This document shows, one piece after another, positions 18,070 to 26,261 of a stretch of 64,000 nucleotides of DNA. The number at the start of each line of letters is the position of its first letter. The stretch's first letter is position 1. This DNA comes from Lachnospiraceae bacterium (GTDB lineage Bacteria > Bacillota > Clostridia > Lachnospirales > Lachnospiraceae), in contig JAFSRP010000008.1 of the NCBI GenBank assembly GCA_017446045.1, positions 37,852 to 101,851 of the forward strand, given 5' to 3'. The position numbers were made by a program, and so were the translations under genes. The notes below the pieces were generated by a model that was not told the origin of the DNA, made no database searches, and worked only from the letters and a program-made list of their open reading frames with translations.

Positions 18070-20418
18070 ATGACTTTACGTGATCTGCGGCCGGGAGAGA
18101 CCGGTGTCATTTCAGCTGTCGGAGGAGAAGGCGCGCTGCGGCAGCATTTTCTGGATATGGGGATCATCCCGGGCACGGAGGTGACGGTTGAAAAATACGC
18201 GCCTTTAGGAGACCCGATGCAGGTTCGGATCCACGGCTATGAACTGACGCTCCGGCTTGATGACGCCGGACAGATCGACATTGATAAGGAGGCAAAGGGT
18301 GAGGAGTTTTCCACATCGGTAAAACTGGACATCAGGGAGCATCCGGGACTGGGGGAAGGAGGAAAATATCATGCGAAGGGGAGCGGAGATCCTCTTCCGG
18401 AGGGAACGCCTCTGCATTTCGCACTGGTCGGCAACCAGAACAGCGGCAAAACGACTCTGTTCAATCAGCTGACCGGTGCCCGCCAGCATGTCGGCAATTT
18501 CCCAGGCGTAACGGTCGACCGCAAGGACGGGGAGATCCTTGGCCGCAGCGATATGACCATCACCGATCTTCCGGGGATCTATTCCATGTCGCCGTACTCG
18601 AGCGAGGAGCTTGTTTCCCGTGATTTTGTGCTGCAGGATCGTCCGCAGGGCATTATTAATATCGTGGATGCTACCAATATAGAACGAAATCTTTATCTTA
18701 CCATGCAGCTTCTGGAAATGGAGATCCCGGTCGTTGTCGCGCTGAATATGATGGATGAGGTGACAGGCAATGGCGGTTCAGTGGATGTCAATAAGATGGA
18801 AGCAATGCTGGGAACACCGGTCGTGCCTATTTCTGCAGCCAAAAACCAGGGCATCCATGAGCTGGTAGCCCATGCCGAGCATATTGCGAAATATCAGGAG
18901 ACCCCGCTCAGACAGGACTTTTGCAGTCAGGACGACCATGGCGGTGCGGTACATCGCTGCCTGCATGCGGTAAGTCATCTGATCGAAGATCATGCCGGGG
19001 CAGCCGGGCTGCCTGTCCGCTTTGCGGCATCCAAACTGATCGAGGGTGATGCGCTGATCCTTGAACAGCTGCAGCTTGATCAGAATGAGCGGGAAATGCT
19101 TGAACATATCATTCTCCAGATGGAAAAAGAGCGCGGTCTTGATCACAGTGCGGCTATCGCGGATATGCGGTTCCGTTTTATCATGAATGTCTGCCGCGCG
19201 TGTGTGACTCATCCGCGGGAATCGAAAGAACAGCTGCGCAGTGAGAGACTCGACCGCATACTGACGGGGCGTTTTACGGCGATCCCGGTCTTTATATGTA
19301 TCATGGGCCTTGTCTTTTTCCTGACGTTCAACGTCATCGGCGCCTGGCTGCAGGGACTGCTTGAGAGCGGTATCGGCGCGCTGACCGACGCAGTGGATGC
19401 GGCACTGACTGCTGGCGGCGTCAATCCTGCGATCCACGGACTTGTGATCAAAGGAATTTTTGAAGGCGTGGGCAGTGTGCTGAGCTTTCTGCCGATCATC
19501 GTGACGATGTTTTTCTTCCTGTCACTCCTGGAAGACAGCGGCTACATCGCCCGGGTCGCCTTCTTTATGGATAAAATCCTCCGAAAGCTCGGCCTGTCCG
19601 GGCGCAGCATCGTCCCGATGCTGATAGGGTTTGGCTGCACCGTACCGGCGGTCATGTCGACGAGGACACTGCCGAGTGAACGGGACCGCAGGATGACGAT
19701 CCTGCTGACCCCGTTTATGAGCTGTACGGCAAAGCTGCCGATCTACGCCTTTTTTGTCAATGCTTTTTTCCCCGGACGCGGCGGTCTGATCATGACAGCG
19801 CTGTATGTGACCGGGATCCTGGCGGCGATCCTTGTGGCATTGCTGTATAAACGGACCTTGTTCCGTGGGGAGGCGGTGCCCTTTGTAATGGAACTACCGA
19901 ATTACCGTCTTCCGGGAGCGAGGAGCGTAGCGCTGCTGCTTTGGGAAAAATCCAAGGATTTCCTGCAGCGTGCCTTTTCAGTGATCCTGATCGCTACGAT
20001 CGCAGTCTGGTTCCTTCAGAACTTTGATTTTCATTTTAATGTTGTACAGAATTCCGGTGACAGCATCCTGGCGACGATCTCCGGCGTGCTCGTACCGCTG
20101 TTCAGGCCGGTAGGGCTGGGGGACTGGCGCATCGTGACTTCTCTGGTCAGCGGATTTATGGCAAAGGAGAGCGTGGTAGCGACCCTGAAGGTGCTCTTTG
20201 GCTCAGAGGGAGGCGTACGAAACTCCATCAGCGCCCTGACGGCAGCTTCACTGCTGGTCTTCAGCCTTTTGTATACCCCGTGTGTCGCAGCTGTTGCCTC
20301 GATCCGAAGGGAACTTGGCAGCAGGTGGGCACTGTATGTGGTCCTATGGCAGTGTGCCGTTGCCTGGGCAGGCGCGCTGATCGTCAGGATCATCGGTCTT
20401 GCGCTTGGGCTTTCGTAG
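18070..20418 (+). CDS. feoB: Ferrous iron transporter, FeoA-FeoB fusion
   Basis: A 782-residue protein joining two normally separate proteins. Residues 1-75 are a FeoA SH3-like domain (MTLRDLRPGETGVI, FLDMGIIPGTEV). From about residue 118 comes FeoB: a G domain with GNQNSGKTTLFNQLTG (about 121), DLPGIYS and NMMDE, a helical spacer, then a membrane domain with GFGCTVPAVMSTRTL and a second Cys-containing gate (MSCTAKLPIYAFF). It imports Fe2+ across the cytoplasmic membrane. ATG 18070 has GGAGG four bases upstream; a GTG at 18052 overlaps that site and is rejected. A small Cys-rich partner gene follows. Confidence 0.95.
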   Translation: MTLRDLRPGETGVISAVGGEGALRQHFLDMGIIPGTEVTVEKYAPLGDPMQVRIHGYELTLRLDDAGQIDIDKEAKGEEFSTSVKLDIREHPGLGEGGKYHAKGSGDPLPEGTPLHFALVGNQNSGKTTLFNQLTGARQHVGNFPGVTVDRKDGEILGRSDMTITDLPGIYSMSPYSSEELVSRDFVLQDRPQGIINIVDATNIERNLYLTMQLLEMEIPVVVALNMMDEVTGNGGSVDVNKMEAMLGTPVVPISAAKNQGIHELVAHAEHIAKYQETPLRQDFCSQDDHGGAVHRCLHAVSHLIEDHAGAAGLPVRFAASKLIEGDALILEQLQLDQNEREMLEHIILQMEKERGLDHSAAIADMRFRFIMNVCRACVTHPRESKEQLRSERLDRILTGRFTAIPVFICIMGLVFFLTFNVIGAWLQGLLESGIGALTDAVDAALTAGGVNPAIHGLVIKGIFEGVGSVLSFLPIIVTMFFFLSLLEDSGYIARVAFFMDKILRKLGLSGRSIVPMLIGFGCTVPAVMSTRTLPSERDRRMTILLTPFMSCTAKLPIYAFFVNAFFPGRGGLIMTALYVTGILAAILVALLYKRTLFRGEAVPFVMELPNYRLPGARSVALLLWEKSKDFLQRAFSVILIATIAVWFLQNFDFHFNVVQNSGDSILATISGVLVPLFRPVGLGDWRIVTSLVSGFMAKESVVATLKVLFGSEGGVRNSISALTAASLLVFSLLYTPCVAAVASIRRELGSRWALYVVLWQCAVAWAGALIVRIIGLALGLS

Positions 20419-20458
20419 ACTGCAGGAAGGGCAACACTTTTCAGAAAAGGGGAATGCC

Positions 20459-20620
20459 ATGAATATGATAGATATCATTATCCTTCTGTTGATCCTGGCT
20501 GCCGTTTTCGCGGCAGTCCGCTGTCTCGTTCAGCGGAAAAAAGCAGGAGGATGTGCCGGCTGCAGCTGCGGCAGCTGCTCGGGATGCGGCACTTTGAAAG
20601 ATTCGGGTAAGTCTGTTTGA
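20459..20620 (+). CDS. FeoB-associated Cys-rich membrane protein
   Basis: A 53-residue protein: one hydrophobic helix (about residues 4-22), a short basic stretch, then a Gly/Cys-rich tail with repeated C-x-x-C-type pairs (GCAGCSCGSCSGCG). This is the layout of the small membrane proteins commonly found next to FeoB in Firmicutes. It lies 40 bases downstream of feoAB with AAAAGGGG before the ATG. Its role is not established; handing Fe2+ to or from the transporter is plausible. Confidence 0.85.
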   Translation: MNMIDIIILLLILAAVFAAVRCLVQRKKAGGCAGCSCGSCSGCGTLKDSGKSV

Positions 20621-20699
20621 CATTGACACCCATAAGGAATACAATGTAATCGGTGTATTTTGGTATGCTTTATAATGTCTGAGTATTCCGGAGGGAATC

Positions 20700-22550
20700 A
20701 TGACAATATTCAATATTATTTCGCTGTTTGGCGGCCTGGCACTGTTCCTGTACGGCATGCGTCTCATGGGAGACGGGCTGAAACAGGGCTCTTCAACTGT
20801 GCTGAAAAAGGTGCTGGAACGGGTCACAAACAACCAGTTTTTCGGATTTCTGCTGGGACTGGTCGTTACGGGACTGATCCAAAGCTCCACTGCAACGGTG
20901 GTCCTGACTTCCGGTCTGGTCGGCGCGGGCATCATCACCCTGCATCAGTCGATCGGCATCATTATCGGTGCCAATCTCGGGACGACGGTCACCGGACAGA
21001 TCATCCGGCTTCTGGACCTCAATGAAGCCGCCGCTTTCTGGCTGCGGTTCCTGCAGCCTTCAACACTGGCACCTCTGGCGGCTATTATCGGTATACTTAT
21101 GATCATGGCGTTCCATTTCAGGAATTCCGATCTTCTGGGCGATGTGGCGGTAGGATTCGGCATACTGTTTACCGGATTGATGAACATGACCGCGGCAGTC
21201 AGTCCGCTTTCTGAATCCGCGGCATTCGCCAATCTGTTTATCGGCCTCGCAAACCGGCCGGTGCTTGGATACCTTGCCGGTGCTGCCGCAGCCTTTGCGA
21301 TCCAGTCGTCGTCTGCCACGATCGGTATTCTGCAGGCTCTCACGGTCACCGGAAAACTGACCTTCAGTTCCGTCTATGCCATTATTGTCGGCGTTTACCT
21401 GGGCGACTGCGTGACGACCGGTATCGTCTGTTCGATCGGAGCGAGTCCGGACGCGCAGCGGACAGGTGTCATGCATATCCTCTATGGGATCGGAAAATCA
21501 GTCCTTGCCCTGGCGGGAGTTATGATACTTCACAGCCTCGGCGTACTGGATGGTTTCTGGGACACACCGATCACTTCCGGCGGCATCGCCAATACCCATA
21601 CGCTCTTCAATCTGTGCGCAGCCTTCATTTTATTGCCTGTCTGCGGTGTGTTTGAAAAGTTCAGCCGCATCATTGTGAAAGATAAAGCGCGGGAGATCAC
21701 AGAGACGGACCGTGTGCTCGAGAGCCTGACGCCCGCGTTGTTTGCTTCTCCCGAGCTTGCGCTGCAGGCGGTCGGCAACGCGTTGGACTTTATGGGTTCC
21801 GAGGCAGCGAAAAATGTCGGCCTTTCCTTTGATATCATTGATCATTTTGACCAAAAGACGGTGGATGAGATCGACCGCCGGGAAAATGACCTGGACCGGA
21901 TGGCTGACCATATCAGCGAGTATCTTGTACAGCTCTCCACAAAGATGGGAACGGATGAGGAGACGAACCTGCTGAACTATTATATCAAGTGCGTTTCCGA
22001 GATCGAGCGTGTCGGCGATCTCGCTTCCAATATCAGTGAGAATGCTTCCAGCAAGTTCGAGCGCGGCGCCGTCTTTACAGATTCGTCGATGGAAGAACTC
22101 GGTGTACTCAGGGAAGCAACGGAGGAGATCCTCCTGCATACGCACAATGCCTTCCGTGAGCTGAGCCTGGGTGAAGCATCTTACATCGAGCCTGTGGAAG
22201 AAGTGATCGATGACCTGATCAGCGCGATGCGCTCCAACCATTTCATACGTCTTTCCAATGGGGAGTGCAGCATCTATACCGGCTACATTTTCCTGGATAT
22301 GCTGACCAATATCGAACGATTGTCCGATCAGTGCGCGAATATCGGCGTGCATACCGTTGCGCTTTGCGTACCTGAGGTCGCCGAGGAAGAACATGAATAT
22401 GTCCATCGGCTGCATCAGGGTGAGAACGCGACCTACAATCAGCTTTATAAGGAATATTCCGACAAGTATGCCACCCGGATCCGGCAGGAGAGAAAAAAGC
22501 CGGCCGAATCCGAAACGTCCGTAACGCAGCTGGAACCTGACGACAAATAA
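20700..22550 (+). CDS. Na+/phosphate cotransporter family protein with PhoU-like domain
   Basis: A 616-residue protein of the NptA/YjbB type. Residues 1-310 form the membrane part, with the duplicated QSS motifs of the family (LIQSSTATVVLTSGLVGAG and AIQSSSATIGILQALT). Residues about 330-600 are alpha-helical and PhoU-like. It is predicted to move inorganic phosphate with Na+. A CGGAGGG ribosome site precedes the start, and a TATAAT at 20671-20676 may be its -10 box. The last 30 residues are charged. Direction of transport cannot be told from sequence. Confidence 0.88.
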   Translation: MTIFNIISLFGGLALFLYGMRLMGDGLKQGSSTVLKKVLERVTNNQFFGFLLGLVVTGLIQSSTATVVLTSGLVGAGIITLHQSIGIIIGANLGTTVTGQIIRLLDLNEAAAFWLRFLQPSTLAPLAAIIGILMIMAFHFRNSDLLGDVAVGFGILFTGLMNMTAAVSPLSESAAFANLFIGLANRPVLGYLAGAAAAFAIQSSSATIGILQALTVTGKLTFSSVYAIIVGVYLGDCVTTGIVCSIGASPDAQRTGVMHILYGIGKSVLALAGVMILHSLGVLDGFWDTPITSGGIANTHTLFNLCAAFILLPVCGVFEKFSRIIVKDKAREITETDRVLESLTPALFASPELALQAVGNALDFMGSEAAKNVGLSFDIIDHFDQKTVDEIDRRENDLDRMADHISEYLVQLSTKMGTDEETNLLNYYIKCVSEIERVGDLASNISENASSKFERGAVFTDSSMEELGVLREATEEILLHTHNAFRELSLGEASYIEPVEEVIDDLISAMRSNHFIRLSNGECSIYTGYIFLDMLTNIERLSDQCANIGVHTVALCVPEVAEEEHEYVHRLHQGENATYNQLYKEYSDKYATRIRQERKKPAESETSVTQLEPDDK

Positions 22551-22573
22551 GAATTGATATGGAGAAATGACTT

Positions 22574-23452
22574 ATGAGACGATGGGGAGACCGCAAAGAC
22601 GCTGTAAGGGTAAGGGATCTCGATGCCATGCATATGCTGATGCCCCTGTTTTTCCTGAGCCGGTGTGATAATGAGGCGTATATATCCGAACGGATCGACC
22701 TGACTGCGATCAATGCTTATCTGGAAGACATCCGTGATAAAGATCCGGAGTATAAATACAATATGTTCCAGATCATCGTGACAGCTGTTCTGAAAGCGAT
22801 CACTCTGCGGCCGAAGATGAACCGCTTCATCGCCAATAAGATCATGTATGAGCGCAATACGGTCTCGGCGTCTTTCATTATTAAAAAGATGTTCACGGAC
22901 GAAGCGGAGGAAGGAATTGCCTTCGTATACGCGAAGCCCGAAGATACCCTTGAGAGCATTCATAATGAGATCAAACGGCAGGTGATGTCCAATAAGGACA
23001 AGAGCCCGGAACAAAAAGGCGAGAAGGATCCGACTTCTGCCGTGATGGACGTTCTCTGCAGGCTTCCGCATTTTGTGCTGAAAATGATCTTTGCGCTCCT
23101 GCGTTTTCTGGACCGGCGCGGGCTGGTGCCGGACCCGCTGATCGAAACGGATCCGCAGCGTGCCTCGGTCATGTTCTCCAACCTGGGTTCCATCAAACTT
23201 AATTCCGGTTACCACCATCTCTCTAACTGGGGCACCAATTCCCTCTTTGTCATCATTGGGGAGAAAAAGCTGCGCCCCTATTATGACGCTGAAGGCAACA
23301 TCACTATGAAAGACAGCGTAGATATCGGCATCACGGTGGATGAACGCATCGGTGACGGTTATTATTTCGCAAAGACGCTGCGCCTCATCCGGAAGCTTCT
23401 GCAGGATCCTTCCCTGCTGGAACGGCCCCTGGGAGAAGAGATCGAATACTGA
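22574..23452 (+). CDS. E2/CAT-fold acyltransferase-like protein of unknown function
   Basis: A 292-residue protein whose C-terminal half resembles the catalytic fold of 2-oxo acid dehydrogenase E2 and chloramphenicol acetyltransferase (VMFSNLGSIKLNSGYHHLSNWGTNS, then DERIGDGYYFAKTLRLI). There is no lipoyl or peripheral-subunit-binding domain. The motif normally D-H-x-x-x-D-G reads D-E-R-I-G-D-G at 256-262, so the catalytic His is a Glu while the Asp and Gly remain. It sits 31 bases before an acyl-CoA synthetase, which suggests a shared acyl substrate. With the His missing, it may use different chemistry or only bind an acyl-CoA. Confidence 0.65.
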   Translation: MRRWGDRKDAVRVRDLDAMHMLMPLFFLSRCDNEAYISERIDLTAINAYLEDIRDKDPEYKYNMFQIIVTAVLKAITLRPKMNRFIANKIMYERNTVSASFIIKKMFTDEAEEGIAFVYAKPEDTLESIHNEIKRQVMSNKDKSPEQKGEKDPTSAVMDVLCRLPHFVLKMIFALLRFLDRRGLVPDPLIETDPQRASVMFSNLGSIKLNSGYHHLSNWGTNSLFVIIGEKKLRPYYDAEGNITMKDSVDIGITVDERIGDGYYFAKTLRLIRKLLQDPSLLERPLGEEIEY

Positions 23453-23483
23453 TCACGGGATAAAAGCCACAGGAGAAATCATT

Positions 23484-25235
23484 ATGGGAGAGTTGATCAC
23501 GGCACAGACGCCGTGGAAAGATTTCATGGGCGGTGTACCCATGCATCTGGATTATTTTGAAGGAAGTATGTATGATGCGGTCCGGAAGATCAGCGAGAGA
23601 TATCCGGAGCAGGTGGCATTTGACTTTATGGGCAAGGCCACGACATACCGCCATATGCTTTCCGAGATAGAAAAGTGTGCTAAGGCGCTCAAAACCATCG
23701 GCATCAGGGAGAATGACCGGGTCACGATCGCGCTTCCGAACTGTCCGCAGGCGATCTATCTGTTTTATGCTGTCAATCTGGTCGGTGCAGTGGCCAATAT
23801 GATCCATCCCCTTTCCGCAGAGAAGGAGATCGAGTTTTATCTGAACGAGTCGGAAAGCGTAACAGCGATCACGCTGGATCAGTTTTACGGCAAGTTTGAG
23901 AATATACGTAAAAACACAAAAGTTGTCAATATGATCATTGCAAGTGTCAAGGACGAGCTGACCAGGCCGATCCGGGCGGGATATATGCTGACGGAAGGCC
24001 GGAAGATCAGCAGGATCCCGGCAGATGCCCCTGTGATCATGTGGAAAGACTTTATGCGGATGAGCCGCCACTGTTTCTATGAGTACAGTGTGAGGCGGAG
24101 TGGGGATGACCCCGCGGTCATCCTGTACTCCGGCGGAACCACCGGCACGACAAAGGGCATCCTGCTGACCAACCGCAATTTCAATGCGCTTTCACAACAG
24201 ATCGTTGCAGCCAATCCCATGTTCCATCCGGGAGATAAGATGCTGGCAGCGATGCCCATGTTCCATGGGTTTGGTCTTGGTGTCTGCATTCATTCCATGC
24301 TGGCCAGCGGAGGCCGCTGCATCCTGCTTCCGCGCGTTACGCCGAAAGCTTATGCCAAGGCGATCACCAGGAACCGCTGCAATTTTATTGCCGGTGTCCC
24401 GACTCTTTATGAAGCGCTGCTGAGGCTTCCGAATATGGACAACGCAGACCTTAGCAGCCTGAAGGGCGTTTTCTCGGGCGGAGATTCTCTTTCTCCGGAA
24501 CTCAAGAAAAAGCTGGACAGGTTCCTTTATGACCACAATGCTGTTGTGCAGGTAAGAGAGGGGTACGGAACGACCGAAACGGTAACGGCGTGCTGCCTGA
24601 CACCGCCGCATATGTTTAAGGAAGGAAGTATCGGCGTGCCCTTCCCGGATACTTACATCAAGATCGTTAAGCCCGATACGGAAGAGGAGCTTCCTTACGG
24701 CGAAGAAGGAGAGATCCTGCTGGCCGGTCCGACGGTGATGAAAGAGTATATCCGCCATCCCGAGGAGACAGCCAAAACGCTGCGCAGACACGCGGATGGA
24801 CTGACCTGGGTCTATACAGGGGATCTCGGCACCATGGATCAGGAAGGATTCATCTACTTCCGCAGCAGGGCAAAACGGATGATCGTCACCTCGGGTTACA
24901 ATGTCTATCCTGCGGCAGTGGAGAACATCATCGACGCTCTGGACTTTGTACAGATGAGCTGTGTGATCGGTGTTCCCGATCCTTATAAGATGCAGAAGGT
25001 CAAGGCGTTCGTGATGCTGAAAAGGGGCACGGCTGCTTCTGAAGAAACAAAGGAAAAGATCCTGGACCATTGCCGGAAGCATATCGCAAAATATGCACTG
25101 CCCTATGAGATCGAGTTTCGCGATGAGCTGCCCAAGACGCTGGTCGGAAAGGTAGCCTACCGTGTGCTGGAAGAAGAGGAGAGCGCAAAGCTGAAATCGG
25201 TTTCCGAAGTACCGGAAGAGCAGAGTGCCCTGTGA
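23484..25235 (+). CDS. Class I adenylate-forming acyl-CoA synthetase
   Basis: A 583-residue AMP-binding enzyme. The core motifs are the P-loop YSGGTTGTTKG, GYGTTETVTACC, YTGDLGTMDQEGF and the hinge/C-terminal FRSRAKRMIVTSGYNVYP, with a catalytic Lys near the end (PKTLVGKVAYR). It activates a carboxylate with ATP and CoA in the cytoplasm; medium or long-chain acids are likely but not readable. ATG 23484 is chosen because AGGAGA lies just upstream; the frame is open earlier but overlaps the previous gene. Coupled to the E2-like gene, and followed by a terminator facing rpmB. Confidence 0.85.
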   Translation: MGELITAQTPWKDFMGGVPMHLDYFEGSMYDAVRKISERYPEQVAFDFMGKATTYRHMLSEIEKCAKALKTIGIRENDRVTIALPNCPQAIYLFYAVNLVGAVANMIHPLSAEKEIEFYLNESESVTAITLDQFYGKFENIRKNTKVVNMIIASVKDELTRPIRAGYMLTEGRKISRIPADAPVIMWKDFMRMSRHCFYEYSVRRSGDDPAVILYSGGTTGTTKGILLTNRNFNALSQQIVAANPMFHPGDKMLAAMPMFHGFGLGVCIHSMLASGGRCILLPRVTPKAYAKAITRNRCNFIAGVPTLYEALLRLPNMDNADLSSLKGVFSGGDSLSPELKKKLDRFLYDHNAVVQVREGYGTTETVTACCLTPPHMFKEGSIGVPFPDTYIKIVKPDTEEELPYGEEGEILLAGPTVMKEYIRHPEETAKTLRRHADGLTWVYTGDLGTMDQEGFIYFRSRAKRMIVTSGYNVYPAAVENIIDALDFVQMSCVIGVPDPYKMQKVKAFVMLKRGTAASEETKEKILDHCRKHIAKYALPYEIEFRDELPKTLVGKVAYRVLEEEESAKLKSVSEVPEEQSAL

Positions 25236-25257
25236 TCCGGAGAAAAGAATAAAGACA

Positions 25258-25292
25258 TGAAAAAAGCCGCCACCTTCAGGTGACGGCTTTCT
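25258..25292. terminator. Bidirectional terminator between the acyl-CoA synthetase and rpmB
   Basis: AAAGCCG-C-CACC and GGTG-A-CGGCTTT pair around TTCA with one mismatch. On the minus strand a TTTTTT run follows, so it is best suited to ending rpmB. Confidence 0.85.
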
Positions 25293-25310
25293 GAATGATC
25301 ATGATCCAGA

Positions 25311-25592
25311 TCAGGCTTCGGTGGTCTCTGCAACCGGAGCGGTCTCAACAACAGCCTCAGCAACAGCTTCGACTGCCGGAGCAACGACAGGAGCGGACTT
25401 GACGACTTCGGCTCTCTGCACTCTGCCGGATCTCAGGCAGGAAGTACAAACATACACTCTCTTATTGCCGGTCTCTGTCTGAATGTTGACTCTCTTAACG
25501 TTGGGCTTGAAGATCTTGTTGGATCTTCTATGTGAATGGCTGACAGCATTGCCGAACAGCACAGACTTTCCACATACTGAACACTTTGCCAT
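25311..25592 (-). CDS. rpmB: 50S ribosomal protein L28 with Ala/Val/Glu-rich C-terminal extension
   Basis: A 93-residue L28. Residues 1-62 are the normal protein, including the zinc-ribbon-type cysteines (CSVCGKS near the start and CTSCLRSGRV near residue 50) and the basic HSHRRSNKIFKPN. Family members usually end there, at 60-65 residues. This one continues with about 30 residues of Ala, Val, Pro and Glu and no basic residue after K66. AAGGAGGTG before the ATG and a TTGCAA-17-TATCAT promoter support a normally expressed gene. Confidence 0.95.
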   Translation of the reverse strand: MAKCSVCGKSVLFGNAVSHSHRRSNKIFKPNVKRVNIQTETGNKRVYVCTSCLRSGRVQRAEVVKSAPVVAPAVEAVAEAVVETAPVAETTEA

Positions 25593-25667
25593 GATAGCAC
25601 CTCCTTACTCGCAATATTCTATATCGGATCTGCTCATGGCAGACTTCGCCTAAATAGCGCAAGTGAT

Positions 25668-25696
25668 ATGATAGCAGAAAACAATTTGAATTGCAA
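25668..25696 (-). promoter_or_regulatory. Promoter of rpmB
   Basis: On the minus strand TTGCAA (25696-25691), a 17-base spacer and TATCAT (25673-25668) give a good match, about 75 bases upstream of the rpmB start. Confidence 0.75.
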
Positions 25697-25771
25697 GTAC
25701 TTCCTTATGTCTTTTTTGACGTAACAGCCCGTTCATTAACGGGCCATTAATAAACTTCATTCATTGTTCAT

Positions 25772-25800
25772 TTGAATTTCCGATACTTTTATGTTAGAAT
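25772..25800 (+). promoter_or_regulatory. Promoter of the yloU-fakA-recG operon
   Basis: TTGAAT (25772-25777) and TAGAAT (25795-25800) with a 17-base spacer. The leader of about 78 bases contains two small hairpins: ACCGG/CCGGT around CCATATATGG near 25818-25838 and TGCCAC/GTGGCA near 25850-25864. Confidence 0.75.
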
Positions 25801-25884
25801 GCCTCTATCTGATGTGACCGGCCATATATGGGGACCGGTTGCATTTGTTGCCACAAGGTGGCAGAGATTATCAGGAGGATGATC

Positions 25885-26247
25885 ATGAAAGGTAAGATTC
25901 ACAGCACTCTCGGAAGCATCAATATTTCCGAAGATGTTATAAGTACGATCGCAGGTTCTGCTGCATGTGAGTGTTTCGGTGTGATCGGTATGGCGGCTGT
26001 CAGCATGAAGGACGGATTCGCCCGGCTGCTGAAGCGGGATTCCCTGCAGAAAGGTATTGAAGTATCTGTGGATGACGAGGATAAGGTATCCCTCAGGCTC
26101 CACATTATCGTTGCTTATAGTGTAAATATTTATGCTGTTGCGGAGAACCTGATCGAGACTGTCAGATATCAGGTGGAAGAGCAGACCGGCATGACGGTCG
26201 AGGACGTCGAGGTCTTCATCGAAGGCGTAAGAAGGATTGATCCGTAA
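25885..26247 (+). CDS. Asp23/Gls24 family protein (YloU-like)
   Basis: A 120-residue member of the Asp23/Gls24 family, small cytoplasmic or membrane-associated proteins linked to cell-envelope stress. The family pattern is clear: GSINISEDVISTIAGSAACE, a variable loop, then VSLRLHIIVAYSVNIYAVAENL and a closing VEDVEVFIEGVR. ATG 25885 is chosen over ATG 25879 because AGGAGG at 25873-25878 is six bases before it. It is followed after 14 bases by fakA, the standard Firmicutes yloU-yloV order. Confidence 0.9.
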   Translation: MKGKIHSTLGSINISEDVISTIAGSAACECFGVIGMAAVSMKDGFARLLKRDSLQKGIEVSVDDEDKVSLRLHIIVAYSVNIYAVAENLIETVRYQVEEQTGMTVEDVEVFIEGVRRIDP

Positions 26248-26261
26248 AGGAGGATATTTCA

